Positions 27,386-35,365 of a stretch of DNA of 64,000 bases are shown piece after piece. The stretch is from Paracholeplasma morum (lineage in GTDB: Bacteria; Bacillota_I; Bacilli_A; Acholeplasmatales; UBA5453): contig NZ_JAFBBG010000001.1 in the NCBI RefSeq assembly GCF_016907055.1, forward strand, positions 62,001-126,000. The letters run 5' to 3'. How positions within the stretch are numbered: the first letter of the stretch is position 1; the number at the start of each line of letters is the position of its first letter. The notes under the pieces were generated by a model. That model was given only the letters and a program-made list of their open reading frames with translations, had not been told where the DNA came from and searched no databases. Position numbers and translations under genes: made by a program.

Positions 27386-27490
27386 AGGCAATCCCCCTTA
27401 TTTTAATTCATTATGTTTTTATATTTTAAGAACTATTGATTCATTTTACTATCTATTTTTGAATTGAAGTGACCGCTTTTTTGAATAAGC

Positions 27491-28156
27491 TTATGATAAT
27501 TCATTCAGATTGACAAACCTATGGATTTCATAAGGTGTATCCTTATGATACTTTTTATTAAGAAGATCAATCCATACTTGACACTCTAGAAAAGCAGATG
27601 GATGAAGAAATGGATATTTGACACTTCGTATTTGATTAAAGCCTTTATCAGTTTTGACCACCCATTCTATCGTTTCAATCATTTGATCAATTTCGATTTG
27701 ACTTAAACTTCGTCCTAGCGTTTGTGTAACAATATCCTCATCTTGGATTGTAAGTAGATGGTAAGGAAGCTTTAAATCAACATGATACCCATCCACCATG
27801 CCCTTTTCCCACAGCATACGCATTTTTTCTCCATAATACCCTGTAGTGTAGATGACTATCGGTTTAATGGAAGCATTTCTTACCTTTTTTAGATCTAATA
27901 TAAGATGTTCAATCGGAGCTTGTAAAAATTCACCACCACTGAAAACAATCATTTCAATGATGTTTTCGTGCTGTTGAATAATTGTTATCACTTCATCAAT
28001 GGATAAAGCATCCGGGTGTCTTTTTAAAATGATTTCATCATAGTTTATGCACTTGTAACAACGAAACATACAACCTGTTAAACCGTGAATGAGAATTACT
28101 GTTTTTCCAGAAACTTCAGCTAAGGTTATCTGTACATGCGGATAGTATCTGATCAT
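27491..28156 (-). CDS. nrdG: Anaerobic ribonucleotide reductase activase (radical SAM)
   Basis: 221 residues. The radical-SAM cluster motif is CMFRCYKC (C29, C33, C36; CxxxCxxC), followed by VFSGGEFLQAP, the GGE SAM-binding motif, and a PIVIYTTGYYGEKM strand. NrdG-type enzymes put the glycyl radical on NrdD. It is longer than E. coli NrdG (154 residues) and closer to the AF- or archaeal-type activases. The start overlaps the nrdD stop by four bases (ATGA), so both proteins are made together. Confidence 0.92.
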   Translation of the reverse strand: MIRYYPHVQITLAEVSGKTVILIHGLTGCMFRCYKCINYDEIILKRHPDALSIDEVITIIQQHENIIEMIVFSGGEFLQAPIEHLILDLKKVRNASIKPIVIYTTGYYGEKMRMLWEKGMVDGYHVDLKLPYHLLTIQDEDIVTQTLGRSLSQIEIDQMIETIEWVVKTDKGFNQIRSVKYPFLHPSAFLECQVWIDLLNKKYHKDTPYEIHRFVNLNELS

Positions 28157-30084
28157 TTTGAATCTTCAACTTTAAATCTTCTTCGTTGAGCCCAATCAAG
28201 TCTTCTCGCCTTACTCCAAAAGTTATAGTCACCATGATAATAACCTTCTGAATTGACATGAATGTTTTGTCTAGCAATCATACGAACATAACCAATGACA
28301 CGTGAGAACGCTGCTATATCTGTTGATCCACAAACCGGGCATGAAGTGATATCTTTAGCATCCTTCCCAACAATACGTTGACCACATTGCTGACATGATG
28401 TAATTGTTGGAGTTAAGGTGATATAATTAATCGGTTTCTGGAATAAATTCCTTAAATAGTTTGCTAAAACTTCAGGTTCGATCTTATCTTCAAGGAAGTG
28501 ATGCAAGATAGAACCAGATGTGGCATATCCTTGAAACTCTGCTGCATTCTCAATTTGTTCATGAAAATCAACTTCACTAAACGGTAGCATACATCCACTT
28601 GTCAAATATACATCGTCACCCTGACCTTGAACAAAAATTTCTCTATTTCGTTCTTTAGCCCATTTCACATCATGCCGAGCTAACTTGATGCCTGCATTTT
28701 CAGCAGGAGCATATTCAATGCCACATGCTACATGATCTCGAACAATAAACTCATTGATGATATCGCTCATGTATTGCATGAGATTATGAGCATATTTACG
28801 GGCTTCTATATCTTTTAACCCATTTTGAAAACCTGAGTTAATTAAACCTTCATGCATGCCTGTGATTGCAAAGACATTGAAATAGTTTTTTAGATTATGA
28901 TTAAAAGCAAAAAATGTTGGATAGAGTTCTTTATGATTTTCAACCCATGATCTCTTAGCCATATGACCTTCTTGCATGATTTCTAAGTACTCACGTATTT
29001 TCTGTTTAAGTAAGTTTTGATCATGACCAAATTCAATCATCATACGATTCATGTTAAGATTAAGAACTTGAATAGCCCCTACATTACCTACACTGCTTCC
29101 AAATATCCCCCCTCCTGCACGAGATAAAACAGATAAATCAATATTTAAACGACAGCACAAACTCCGTGATACAGAGGGATCTTTTGGTTTGATATACGGA
29201 TTTAATTGAGTATAATATGGATCTGTAAACGGTCTTGTTCTAAAGTTTTCAAAATAGACACCACCCCATTGATACATTTGTTCAAGCAATTGCTTAAACA
29301 CTTCATTTCCATAGTTAAAATCATCATCAATTTGAACTGTTACTAATGGAAATGTCAAAGGAATACCTTTTTGAGTTCCTTTAGCCATTGCGTTGATAAA
29401 TGCTAAGTTGATGCGATCAAAATAAATTGCGGGTATTTCTTTATACTGGTAATCTTTAGGTTCTCCACCAACAATCACATACTCATCTTTAATTTCTTCA
29501 GATGGTTTGCCAAATTCAAGCGTGCAATTTGAAAAGGCTGACTCAGAACCTGAACGTAGTGGTAAATTGAGTTCATAGACTAACTGATACATTAATTTAG
29601 TTAAAGTATGATCTGTATAAAACTGACGATTCAACTCTTCTTCATATAAGTAAGAAGCTAAAATCGTTGTCATTTGCGAAAGCATGACAGCTCCACTAAC
29701 CTGTTGGCTCATCAATGTGACAACGTTGCTGAAATGTCGAATGAGTGTCGGAAGTGATGATGCTGGGCCACTCTCTAACATATTCTTCGCTAGACTTGGA
29801 ATACCAAGAGTAGCAATATCTTTGCATGATACACTTTGGCAATAAGAGGATAACTGTTTATCGTGAATATAGACAACACCATCCTCATATAATTCTGTTA
29901 GTTTTTTCGGTAAAACATACTTTAATAGATATTCTTCTTCTGCCTTATTCGTGATATTCTTTCGCAATAAAGGCAGTGAATAAACAAAATTACTGTTCTC
30001 TCTTTTTAAGTAATCTGCTTTCTTGTCTTCATCATTTCCAATAAATTTGTTAATTAATTCATCTGTCGTTTTAAACATAGCCAT
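28153..30084 (-). CDS. nrdD: Anaerobic (class III) ribonucleotide reductase, glycyl radical enzyme
   Basis: 643 residues. The glycyl-radical loop RVIGYVRM places G598 as the radical residue. A zinc-ribbon (CQQCG, about 24 residues, CPVCGS) precedes it as in other NrdD. The N-terminus begins directly with the catalytic fold and has no ATP-cone, so dATP control of overall activity seems absent. A paired cysteine region YCQSVSCKD (about residue 110) and RSLCCRLNID (about residue 308) are candidate catalytic thiols. Needs NrdG, encoded next. It works without oxygen while NrdAB works with oxygen; having both in one operon suits varying oxygen levels. Confidence 0.95.
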   Translation of the reverse strand: MAMFKTTDELINKFIGNDEDKKADYLKRENSNFVYSLPLLRKNITNKAEEEYLLKYVLPKKLTELYEDGVVYIHDKQLSSYCQSVSCKDIATLGIPSLAKNMLESGPASSLPTLIRHFSNVVTLMSQQVSGAVMLSQMTTILASYLYEEELNRQFYTDHTLTKLMYQLVYELNLPLRSGSESAFSNCTLEFGKPSEEIKDEYVIVGGEPKDYQYKEIPAIYFDRINLAFINAMAKGTQKGIPLTFPLVTVQIDDDFNYGNEVFKQLLEQMYQWGGVYFENFRTRPFTDPYYTQLNPYIKPKDPSVSRSLCCRLNIDLSVLSRAGGGIFGSSVGNVGAIQVLNLNMNRMMIEFGHDQNLLKQKIREYLEIMQEGHMAKRSWVENHKELYPTFFAFNHNLKNYFNVFAITGMHEGLINSGFQNGLKDIEARKYAHNLMQYMSDIINEFIVRDHVACGIEYAPAENAGIKLARHDVKWAKERNREIFVQGQGDDVYLTSGCMLPFSEVDFHEQIENAAEFQGYATSGSILHHFLEDKIEPEVLANYLRNLFQKPINYITLTPTITSCQQCGQRIVGKDAKDITSCPVCGSTDIAAFSRVIGYVRMIARQNIHVNSEGYYHGDYNFWSKARRLDWAQRRRFKVEDSK

Positions 30085-30141
30085 TTTTCTAATCCCCTTT
30101 ATTTTAAGTATAAAAAAAGCACACCGTTCACGAGGGTATGC

Positions 30142-30176
30142 AAAAAAAGAGGATTATAAATAACCTTCTTTTTCTC
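30142..30176 (-). terminator. Expression-platform terminator of the cobalamin riboswitch
   Basis: On the - strand AAGAAGGTTAT and ATAATCCTCTT pair (one A-C mismatch, one G-U) around a short loop and are followed by seven T. It lies between the riboswitch core and nrdD, so cobalamin binding probably stops transcription. Confidence 0.7.
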
Positions 30177-30177
30177 A

Positions 30178-30345
30178 CTCCCAGGAGAATGGTATTGTGG
30201 TCTAAGGTAGGTCTACCGGCTCAACTTCATTCTACATGCACCTTCCCGATTTCTCAGTGGTATATTGCATTTCGTCTATTTCACGGTTGCTGGGACAGCC
30301 CAAGATTATCACTTGATTCCCTGTTATGCATGAATGCACCTTATG
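30178..30345 (-). ncRNA. Cobalamin (B12) riboswitch upstream of nrdD
   Basis: On the - strand the aptamer shows its conserved blocks in order: AAGGTGCA at the 5' side (around 30334-30342), CAGGGAA, AAGTGATAATC, GGGCTGTCCC-AGCAACCGTGA (the J-region block), and the B12 box GAGCCGGTAGACCTACCTT (30204-30222), close to the consensus GAGCCAGGAGACCTGCCT. With a terminator 30 bases after the box, ligand binding should reduce transcription. Cobalamin riboswitches before B12-independent ribonucleotide reductases shut these off when a B12-dependent class II enzyme can work. That implies a class II enzyme and cobalamin supply elsewhere in the genome. Confidence 0.88.
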
Positions 30346-30350
30346 TTTCG

Positions 30351-30379
30351 ATTGTATATTAAATGATTGGTCAAGTCAA
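30351..30379 (-). promoter_or_regulatory. Promoter of riboswitch-nrd operon
   Basis: On the - strand TTGACT (30374-30379) and TACAAT (30351-30356) are 17 bases apart and lie just before the aptamer. It directly abuts the broken recombinase gene at 30383, so the operon boundary equals the recombinase deletion boundary. Confidence 0.75.
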
Positions 30380-30382
30380 TAA

Positions 30383-31468
30383 CAAGAAGTAGGCATTGGT
30401 GTAGGTCTAGGAAAAATTTTAGAGCAACTCATTGAGATGGGTGCCAAGACAGGTGCTGGTAAAACAGAATGGCGACTTTCAACGATTACAACGATTCTAA
30501 AGAATGAGAAATACATGGGTGACATGCTGCAACAAAAAACAATCAGCATCGATTATTTGAGTCATGCAAGAGTCAAGAATACAAATCACGCACCTACTTA
30601 TTATACAGAAAATAGTCATGAAGCAATCATCGATAGAGAAACCTTTGAACTTGCTCAACGTATTAGAAAAGATAGAGCTAAGGTTAGAATTGGCGAGGAT
30701 AAAAACCTCTCAAAATATAGTAGAACATATCCTTTGACGGCAATGATTATTTGTAGCGAATGTGGTCGAACGCTAAAAAGACGTTATTGGAACTACGGTA
30801 AGCCATCACAAAGGGTCATGCAACAGTGTGGCAGTTACATTGACGGTAAAGCGAATTGTAATGCAAAGGCGAGTCGTCAAGATCTCATTGAAGCAACAAC
30901 AATTCATATGCTAAACAAAGTCTTCTTAAAAGATCTAGATATCATGTCAACCATTCAAAAGGTAATTAAATCAACCATCAAAGTCGATGATATCCAAAAT
31001 ATCATTGAAAAGTTAACATCAGAAAGAGATGAAAACGAAATAGCATTATCAAATCTAATTGATACTAAGGTAAAAGCACCCGATATTCCAGAATCAATAT
31101 TTAATGCAAAGTATAGATAATACTCCGATCGTCTTAAAGTTCTAACTGCAGAGATTAACAAACTTGAACTTGAACATGTAGAAAACTATGACACCAGAAA
31201 ACGTATGGATAAGATCAACGAGATTCTAGGTAAAAAGAATCTAGTCATCGATGAACTTGATTCAGAGATTTTGAGTACATTCATCTATAAAATGATATCC
31301 GTAAGTCCAAATGAGATTGTATACTGTATTGCTGGAACCAAGAATTATTCAGACAATGAGTTCAAAGAACGACGTTTTGAGTTCTTAAAAACTGAACCAA
31401 TCATTGTGGAAACATATCACGCGCCCGATGGCTTAGCTAAGATGTTATATCGGGTTGTAGTGATATAA
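30383..31468 (+). pseudogene. Remnant of a large serine recombinase
   Basis: One frame runs from about 30383 to 31468 with a single in-frame TAA at 31118. The encoded sequence is the C-terminal half of a large serine recombinase: the recombinase domain (GVGLGKILEQL, TITTILKNEKYMGDMLQQKT), a zinc ribbon (ICSECGRTLKRR, then QQCGSYI..ANCNA), a long coiled-coil (about 30950-31230) and a C-terminal beta tail ending in RVVVI. The whole N-terminal catalytic domain with its serine is missing upstream, where the nrd promoter begins. So it is inactive. It marks the adjoining region as a mobile element end. Confidence 0.85.
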
Positions 31469-31500
31469 TTTTTTATCAATTAGATGTTCTAACACTCAAG

Positions 31501-31804
31501 AAAATATATGCTTAGAGCATAGTTTGATGTTTCCACATTGATTTTGATATGTTTCCACATTGGGCAAAAAGCAAAAAAAGAAGCATTTAACCCAGTTTTT
31601 AAGGGATAAATGCTTCTTGTCTTATTATATGAATGGCTTTGTTAAGTGGTTTTTAAAGAAAGCAATGTGATAGTTTCAACGTGCGTTGACAAGACTGAAT
31701 TGCTTGCAAAATCAACGTTGTGTGTATCAAAGAAACATCAAAATCAACCAAAATATGTTTTCCTTTACATGGTTGAAAACTGTCTATAATACCAAAGTAA
31801 CATA
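31501..31804. repeat. Island junction copy C: recombinase flank, terminator, rlmD tail, element end
   Basis: 31501-31578 shares GATGTTTCCACATTGGGCAA and flanking bases with the segment left of rlmD at 36947. 31579-31617 is the rlmD-type terminator hairpin. 31642-31683 encodes (on the - strand) HVETITLLSLKTT-stop, a near copy of the rlmD C-terminus HVESITLLSLKTA. 31684-31804 is a 121-base segment found again, with equal length, at 34661-34781. An inverted repeat TCAACG-TG-CGTTGA spans 31676-31689 at the boundary between rlmD tail and element end. Confidence 0.75.
31579..31617 (-). terminator. rlmD-type terminator, displaced copy
   Basis: AGAAGCATTTA and TAAATGCTTCT form an 11-pair stem; on the - strand it is followed by seven T. 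It stands after the displaced rlmD tail and now probably ends transcription of ldcA from unit 2. Confidence 0.7.
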
Positions 31805-31874
31805 AATTATATCGCATAAGTGGTCAAAACAACTAGAATTTACTTGTGCTAGATAATGTAGTAGATATCAATAA

Positions 31875-32945
31875 CTATTCAAACATTCTTTCTACTACTG
31901 AAATTGACTTGTTATAAAAATCAACTTTCCCTTTAATCCCGTAAGGAATAATGGTTCTTGGAAGTGCATGTCCAAAGTTTAAGTTATATACTATGGGTAA
32001 ACCCATATCATTTGATATCTTCAATAATACTTCTTTATATTCTTGATAATAGACCTCATCATATGGTTTACCAACCAATAAACACCTAGCATGACTAATA
32101 ACACCTTCTTCAATTAAGAAGTAAAGCATACTTTCAAACATTTTTGGTGTTGGTTTTTCTTCACTTGTTTCGAGAAATATGATTTTGTCAGTAAAAAAAT
32201 CTTTGTTAGGAATTAACCCATACTTATCATAAATATGCCTTTGATCTGGATACCTCTCACTTGTGTACAAATCATAGATACTTTCTAGACATCCTCCCCA
32301 GAATACGCCATCAATGACATCCGATCCATTTAAGAACTCGTGCCCTTTGTTTTCATCTAAATCGTAAAGCGGAACAGATAGTTGATCTACGCCATAGTTT
32401 GTTCTATTCAAATACCATTTAGAACTAGATTTTATTTCAAACTGTTCATCATTTATAAATAATCTCTTGTAGCTGTTCAGTGTGTATGGAATCATTTCCT
32501 TCTGTAGTTCACAAAGATCTGATAAGAAATTTAACCCATAATAAGTTACTAATCCTAATTTATTTAGCATCAAATGATTATTCGTAGAATCTGAAAAACC
32601 TATAAAAACTTTCGGATTTGAAAGTACCAGACTTTTAAACTCCTCATTCATAAGATACGGTATTGTTTTATAAGTATCGTCCCCACCAATGGCACAAATA
32701 ATGCCCTTTATAGTCGGATCTTTAAATGCAAGTCTTAAATCATCAGCTCTTTTACTCGGGTTGTTTTTTACAAAGTCTAATCCCTTTAGCGCATTAGGCA
32801 TAAAGACAGGTTCAAGACCTAGTTCTTCTAATCTTTTTATGCCAAGTTCTACCTGGTGTTTCACTTTAGGTTCACCTAATATACCCGATGATAAACTAAC
32901 AATGGCGATTTTGTCACCCTTTTTAAGTTGTTTAGGCTTAATCAT
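31875..32945 (-). CDS. S66 family LD-carboxypeptidase / MccF-like peptidase
   Basis: 356 residues. The S66 triad is visible: nucleophile S118 in FIGFSDSTNNH, Glu in FWGGCLESIYDL and His in NFGHALPRTI. The opening MIKPKQLKKGDKIAIVSLSSG is typical. Relatives either trim murein tetrapeptides in the cytoplasm (LdcA) or give self-immunity to microcin C-type peptidyl-nucleotide toxins (MccF). The large size and the active-site loop GFSDSTN fit the MccF branch slightly better, and a wall-less host would make murein trimming unlikely. The start lies inside the abiEii stop region (8-base overlap), so it belongs to the abiE transcript. Confidence 0.85.
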   Translation of the reverse strand: MIKPKQLKKGDKIAIVSLSSGILGEPKVKHQVELGIKRLEELGLEPVFMPNALKGLDFVKNNPSKRADDLRLAFKDPTIKGIICAIGGDDTYKTIPYLMNEEFKSLVLSNPKVFIGFSDSTNNHLMLNKLGLVTYYGLNFLSDLCELQKEMIPYTLNSYKRLFINDEQFEIKSSSKWYLNRTNYGVDQLSVPLYDLDENKGHEFLNGSDVIDGVFWGGCLESIYDLYTSERYPDQRHIYDKYGLIPNKDFFTDKIIFLETSEEKPTPKMFESMLYFLIEEGVISHARCLLVGKPYDEVYYQEYKEVLLKISNDMGLPIVYNLNFGHALPRTIIPYGIKGKVDFYNKSISVVERMFE

Positions 32946-33819
32946 TATTATCCCCCAAATCCACTTTAATTTGCTCCGTAATGGATTTAAAAAACTCGCG
33001 ACTCCAAAGGTCTAAACTAGACTGATCTTTAATAAATGGTCTAACATCGGATTTGGCAATATCATAATCAATCTGGTCGAATCGTTTTTTCAACATGTCA
33101 ATTAATAAATCTCGAGTCAACTTGATGTTTTCGTCAATTGTCTTAGTTTGTTTCAGTCTAGATTCTAAGTGTTTTAAATTCACTTTTGTCTCTAAACTTA
33201 AATAATAGACATAATCATATAAATCTCTGCCCTTTATGCGGTTCTTCCAACTTCTAGCAATCACGGCATGAATTTTACCAGCAAATAACGATGAAGCATC
33301 ATAAACTCGAACTTGATAGGGGAATGGTAATAAACGAAACTTTATTTCTGTATGTGCGTATAGCGGTGGATTTACATCAACTTCAAACTTGATGATAATC
33401 TTTTCGTTATGGATAATAAGTCTAGAATCCGACGAACTTGAATAAATAGTCATCAAGGTTTCTTTTGTATTACCTTTGATGAAAGCTGAATCAATATTTG
33501 AGTTTACTGTCTTATCCTTTTTGGAAACTTCAAAATTGAGTCCAAGTGAGTTTACAGCATCACTTATTGGTTTAAAATATTTACTAATATCAAAAGTATC
33601 ATCTGATACAAGTAGACTAAAGTCCAAATCCTCACTAAATCTATCCATTCCGTAAAAAATTCTTAAAGCTGTTCCACCATAAAAAGCAGCTTGGGTAAAA
33701 AAGTCGGTTTTAGAAAGACCTGCCAAAACCACTTCTTGTAAAACTTCTTTTATTGCGTGTTTCTTATCTTCTAACGTTTTCGGATTATACTTATTGATCA
33801 TCTGCTGAATAATTGTCAT
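32938..33819 (-). CDS. AbiEii-type nucleotidyltransferase toxin, copy 2
   Basis: 293 residues, AbiEii/AbiGii family. The nucleotidyltransferase motif is FYGGTAL (G48, G49) plus RFSEDLDF (D64 and D66, metal ligands), followed by the KFEVDVNPPLYAHTEIKFRLLPFPY strand region (third acidic position) and KIHAVIARSWKNRIKGRDLYDYVYYL, the family's conserved K/R..GRDxYD helix. AbiEii toxins modify tRNA 3' ends in characterised relatives and abort phage infection or stabilise elements. Overlaps abiEi by four bases. About 95% identical to the copy at 35391. Confidence 0.9.
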   Translation of the reverse strand: MTIIQQMINKYNPKTLEDKKHAIKEVLQEVVLAGLSKTDFFTQAAFYGGTALRIFYGMDRFSEDLDFSLLVSDDTFDISKYFKPISDAVNSLGLNFEVSKKDKTVNSNIDSAFIKGNTKETLMTIYSSSSDSRLIIHNEKIIIKFEVDVNPPLYAHTEIKFRLLPFPYQVRVYDASSLFAGKIHAVIARSWKNRIKGRDLYDYVYYLSLETKVNLKHLESRLKQTKTIDENIKLTRDLLIDMLKKRFDQIDYDIAKSDVRPFIKDQSSLDLWSREFFKSITEQIKVDLGDNND

Positions 33820-34406
33820 TTCATATACTCACTTTCAATGTATTTTCTTAAGTAATTCATATTGCTCGAGATGTATTTATCAGATAAAAACAGTATTTCA
33901 TCAAAGTTAAGTTGTTCAAAGATATCCTTGTTTATCCGTAAATCATCAAAAAGTAACATTTTTAGTTCTTTCATACTTTTTACTGGTTTTCTTATATATA
34001 GTAAATCACATAGTGCTTTTTCTGGGTTAGCCATAAAATAAGCATACCCGTCTTTTTCATATGCTTTTACTGAAAAAGGAAATGCAGCATTTGGAACATC
34101 TCTATAGGTATAAAGTCCGAAATGGTTTTGATAAACTTTGCTTTTTCTTTTGTTGAATGTTGCATTTGTATAAGTAACAACCCTTTCAGGGATGAGATTA
34201 TGATATGAAAGTGCATATTCGAAAGATAAATAGGATGGTCCATAAATATAAGAAGCGAGTAAAAATCCATCAGCTGATTCGTTAGTTTCATAAATACCAC
34301 GTACAAGAGGAAATAAGAAACCACTATCAATGTCTCTTTTGATTTTACCATTAATATCCGTATAATCCTTATACTTTTCTTTTAGGTTTAGTGTTGTAAC
34401 AATCAT
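33816..34406 (-). CDS. AbiEi-type antitoxin/transcriptional repressor, copy 2
   Basis: 196 residues. An N-terminal winged-helix part (GKIKRDIDSGFLFPLVRGIYE) leads to the AbiEi domain with IYGPSYLSFEYALSYHNLIPERV and a C-terminal PEKALCDLLY segment, the hallmark of the family. AbiEi proteins repress their own promoter and neutralise AbiEii in type IV toxin-antitoxin systems. First gene of the abiE pair, with GGAGG ribosome site and a near-consensus promoter. It differs from the copy at 36269 by scattered substitutions, mostly in the N- and C-terminal thirds. Confidence 0.88.
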   Translation of the reverse strand: MIVTTLNLKEKYKDYTDINGKIKRDIDSGFLFPLVRGIYETNESADGFLLASYIYGPSYLSFEYALSYHNLIPERVVTYTNATFNKRKSKVYQNHFGLYTYRDVPNAAFPFSVKAYEKDGYAYFMANPEKALCDLLYIRKPVKSMKELKMLLFDDLRINKDIFEQLNFDEILFLSDKYISSNMNYLRKYIESEYMK

Positions 34407-34428
34407 ATTATTTCCTCCACTTAATTTT

Positions 34429-34457
34429 ATTATATGCTATTATCTGGAGAATATCAA
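34429..34457 (-). promoter_or_regulatory. Promoter of abiE copy 2
   Basis: On the - strand TTGATA (34452-34457) and TATAAT (34429-34434), 17 bases apart. The spacer has no clear inverted repeat for AbiEi. Confidence 0.7.
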
Positions 34458-34502
34458 TATATTTAGTTTCTTTGATATCTTTTAGATCAGAGTGACTAGT
34501 AT

Positions 34503-34781
34503 TTTTCAAAACAAAATAATCGTAGCCGAAACATATCATGGATAAAACCAAAAAAAGAAGCATTTAACCCTACTTTAATGGGTTAGATGCTTCTACTACT
34601 GTTTTATGAACGGCTTTGTTAAGACGTTTTTAAAGAAAGCAATGTGATAGTTTCAACATGCGTTGATGCGACTAGATTGCTTACAAAATCAACATTGTGT
34701 GTATCAAAGTAACATCAAAATCGACTAAAATATGTTTACATTTACATGGTTGAAAACCGTCTATAATGCCAAAGTAACATA
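34503..34781. repeat. Island junction copy B: recombinase tail, terminator, rlmD tail, element end
   Basis: 34503-34544 encodes on the + strand a short FQNKIIVAETYHG-stop that resembles the recombinase C-terminal LKTEPIIVETYHA. 34556-34594 is the terminator hairpin. 34619-34660 encodes on the - strand HVETITLLSLKTS-stop, the rlmD tail. 34661-34781 is the 121-base element end shared with copy C. At 34653-34666 the inverted repeat reads TCAACA-TG-CGTTGA, one base off the perfect copy C. Confidence 0.7.
34556..34594 (-). terminator. rlmD-type terminator, displaced copy
   Basis: AGAAGCATTTAACCC and GGGTTAGATGCTTCT form a 15-pair stem with one G-U; six T follow on the - strand. It would end transcription of the 128-residue gene. 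Confidence 0.75.
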
Positions 34782-34897
34782 TTTATAGGTTTTAATCTAA
34801 AACTATAAGTGAGCGTCATAATTACCTCATCTCCATAAAAGAATAAATCTTTAATCCATTTAAGTTGCACAATAAACAAAGGATTTTTCATATGATC

Positions 34898-35284
34898 TTA
34901 TTTAACTTGCTCTAAAATCACAAGTAATTCTTTTGTTATATTACTGTAACCATTCCAGATAAAGTATTGTGTTACAATCTCATGCTCATCATATTCAACA
35001 ACTAGAAAATTGCATGTATATCCATCATTTTTTCCATACTCATAATCATCGATTTTTTTGGATTCTTCACTGTCAAAAACAAAAATATCATAGCAATCTA
35101 CAAGTTCTTTCCAAGTGTTATAAATCGCACCTTCAGTGATGTCAATTAAATCCATATTCTCATGATTATATGCGCTATGTTGCTTAAATCTATCTCCACG
35201 AACTTCATTAAGGTCTGAGACACTTGCTAACCTTGGATTAAATCTTTCGTTTAATTTCTTTCTTATTTCTTTTTTGTTAATCAT
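34898..35284 (-). CDS. Hypothetical acidic protein in island unit 1
   Basis: 128 residues, no membrane segment or known motif. It opens with a basic helix (INKKEIRKKLNERFNPRL) and continues with an acidic middle (YDIFVFDSEESKKIDDYEYGKNDG) and a C-terminal strand-helix. A good ribosome site GGAGG precedes the ATG at 35284. It occupies the place taken by ldcA in unit 2 and follows the ldcA fragment, so it probably arrived by the deletion event that removed ldcA. Function unknown; a defence or immunity role would be a guess. Confidence 0.6.
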   Translation of the reverse strand: MINKKEIRKKLNERFNPRLASVSDLNEVRGDRFKQHSAYNHENMDLIDITEGAIYNTWKELVDCYDIFVFDSEESKKIDDYEYGKNDGYTCNFLVVEYDEHEIVTQYFIWNGYSNITKELLVILEQVK

Positions 35285-35365
35285 GAATGCCTCCTACTTA
35301 TTATATTTAATGAATAAAGCATGTGCATGTTCTATTCTGAACGGATGATAATGTAGCAAATGTAT

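Larger units (their letters stand above)
32913..34463. repeat. 1551-bp duplicated segment, copy 2 (abiEi-abiEii)
   Basis: Covers the abiE promoter, abiEi, abiEii and the first 11 codons of ldcA. The other copy (35366-36916) has the same length, so no indels separate them; only scattered substitutions do. Confidence 0.85.

Noticed and set aside
30138-30362. 74-codon + strand open frame before the recombinase remnant
   Set aside because: It runs antisense through the cobalamin riboswitch and its terminator and has no ribosome site; the RNA structure explains the sequence.
30351-30379. NrdR-box pair at the nrd promoter
   Set aside because: No match to the NrdR consensus (ACACWATATATWGT type) was found near the promoter; control by riboswitch is enough.
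31570-31620. The recurring hairpins at 24029, 31579, 34556 and 37000 as CRISPR repeats or a transposon end
   Set aside because: They are few, unequally spaced by kilobases and each is a stem followed by a T-run, so they are terminators carried with rlmD tails.
34067-34351. 94-codon open frame inside abiEi copy 2 (and the matching frame at 36520-36804)
   Set aside because: Alternate-frame shadow of the duplicated abiEi gene; it appears in both copies only because the segment is duplicated.
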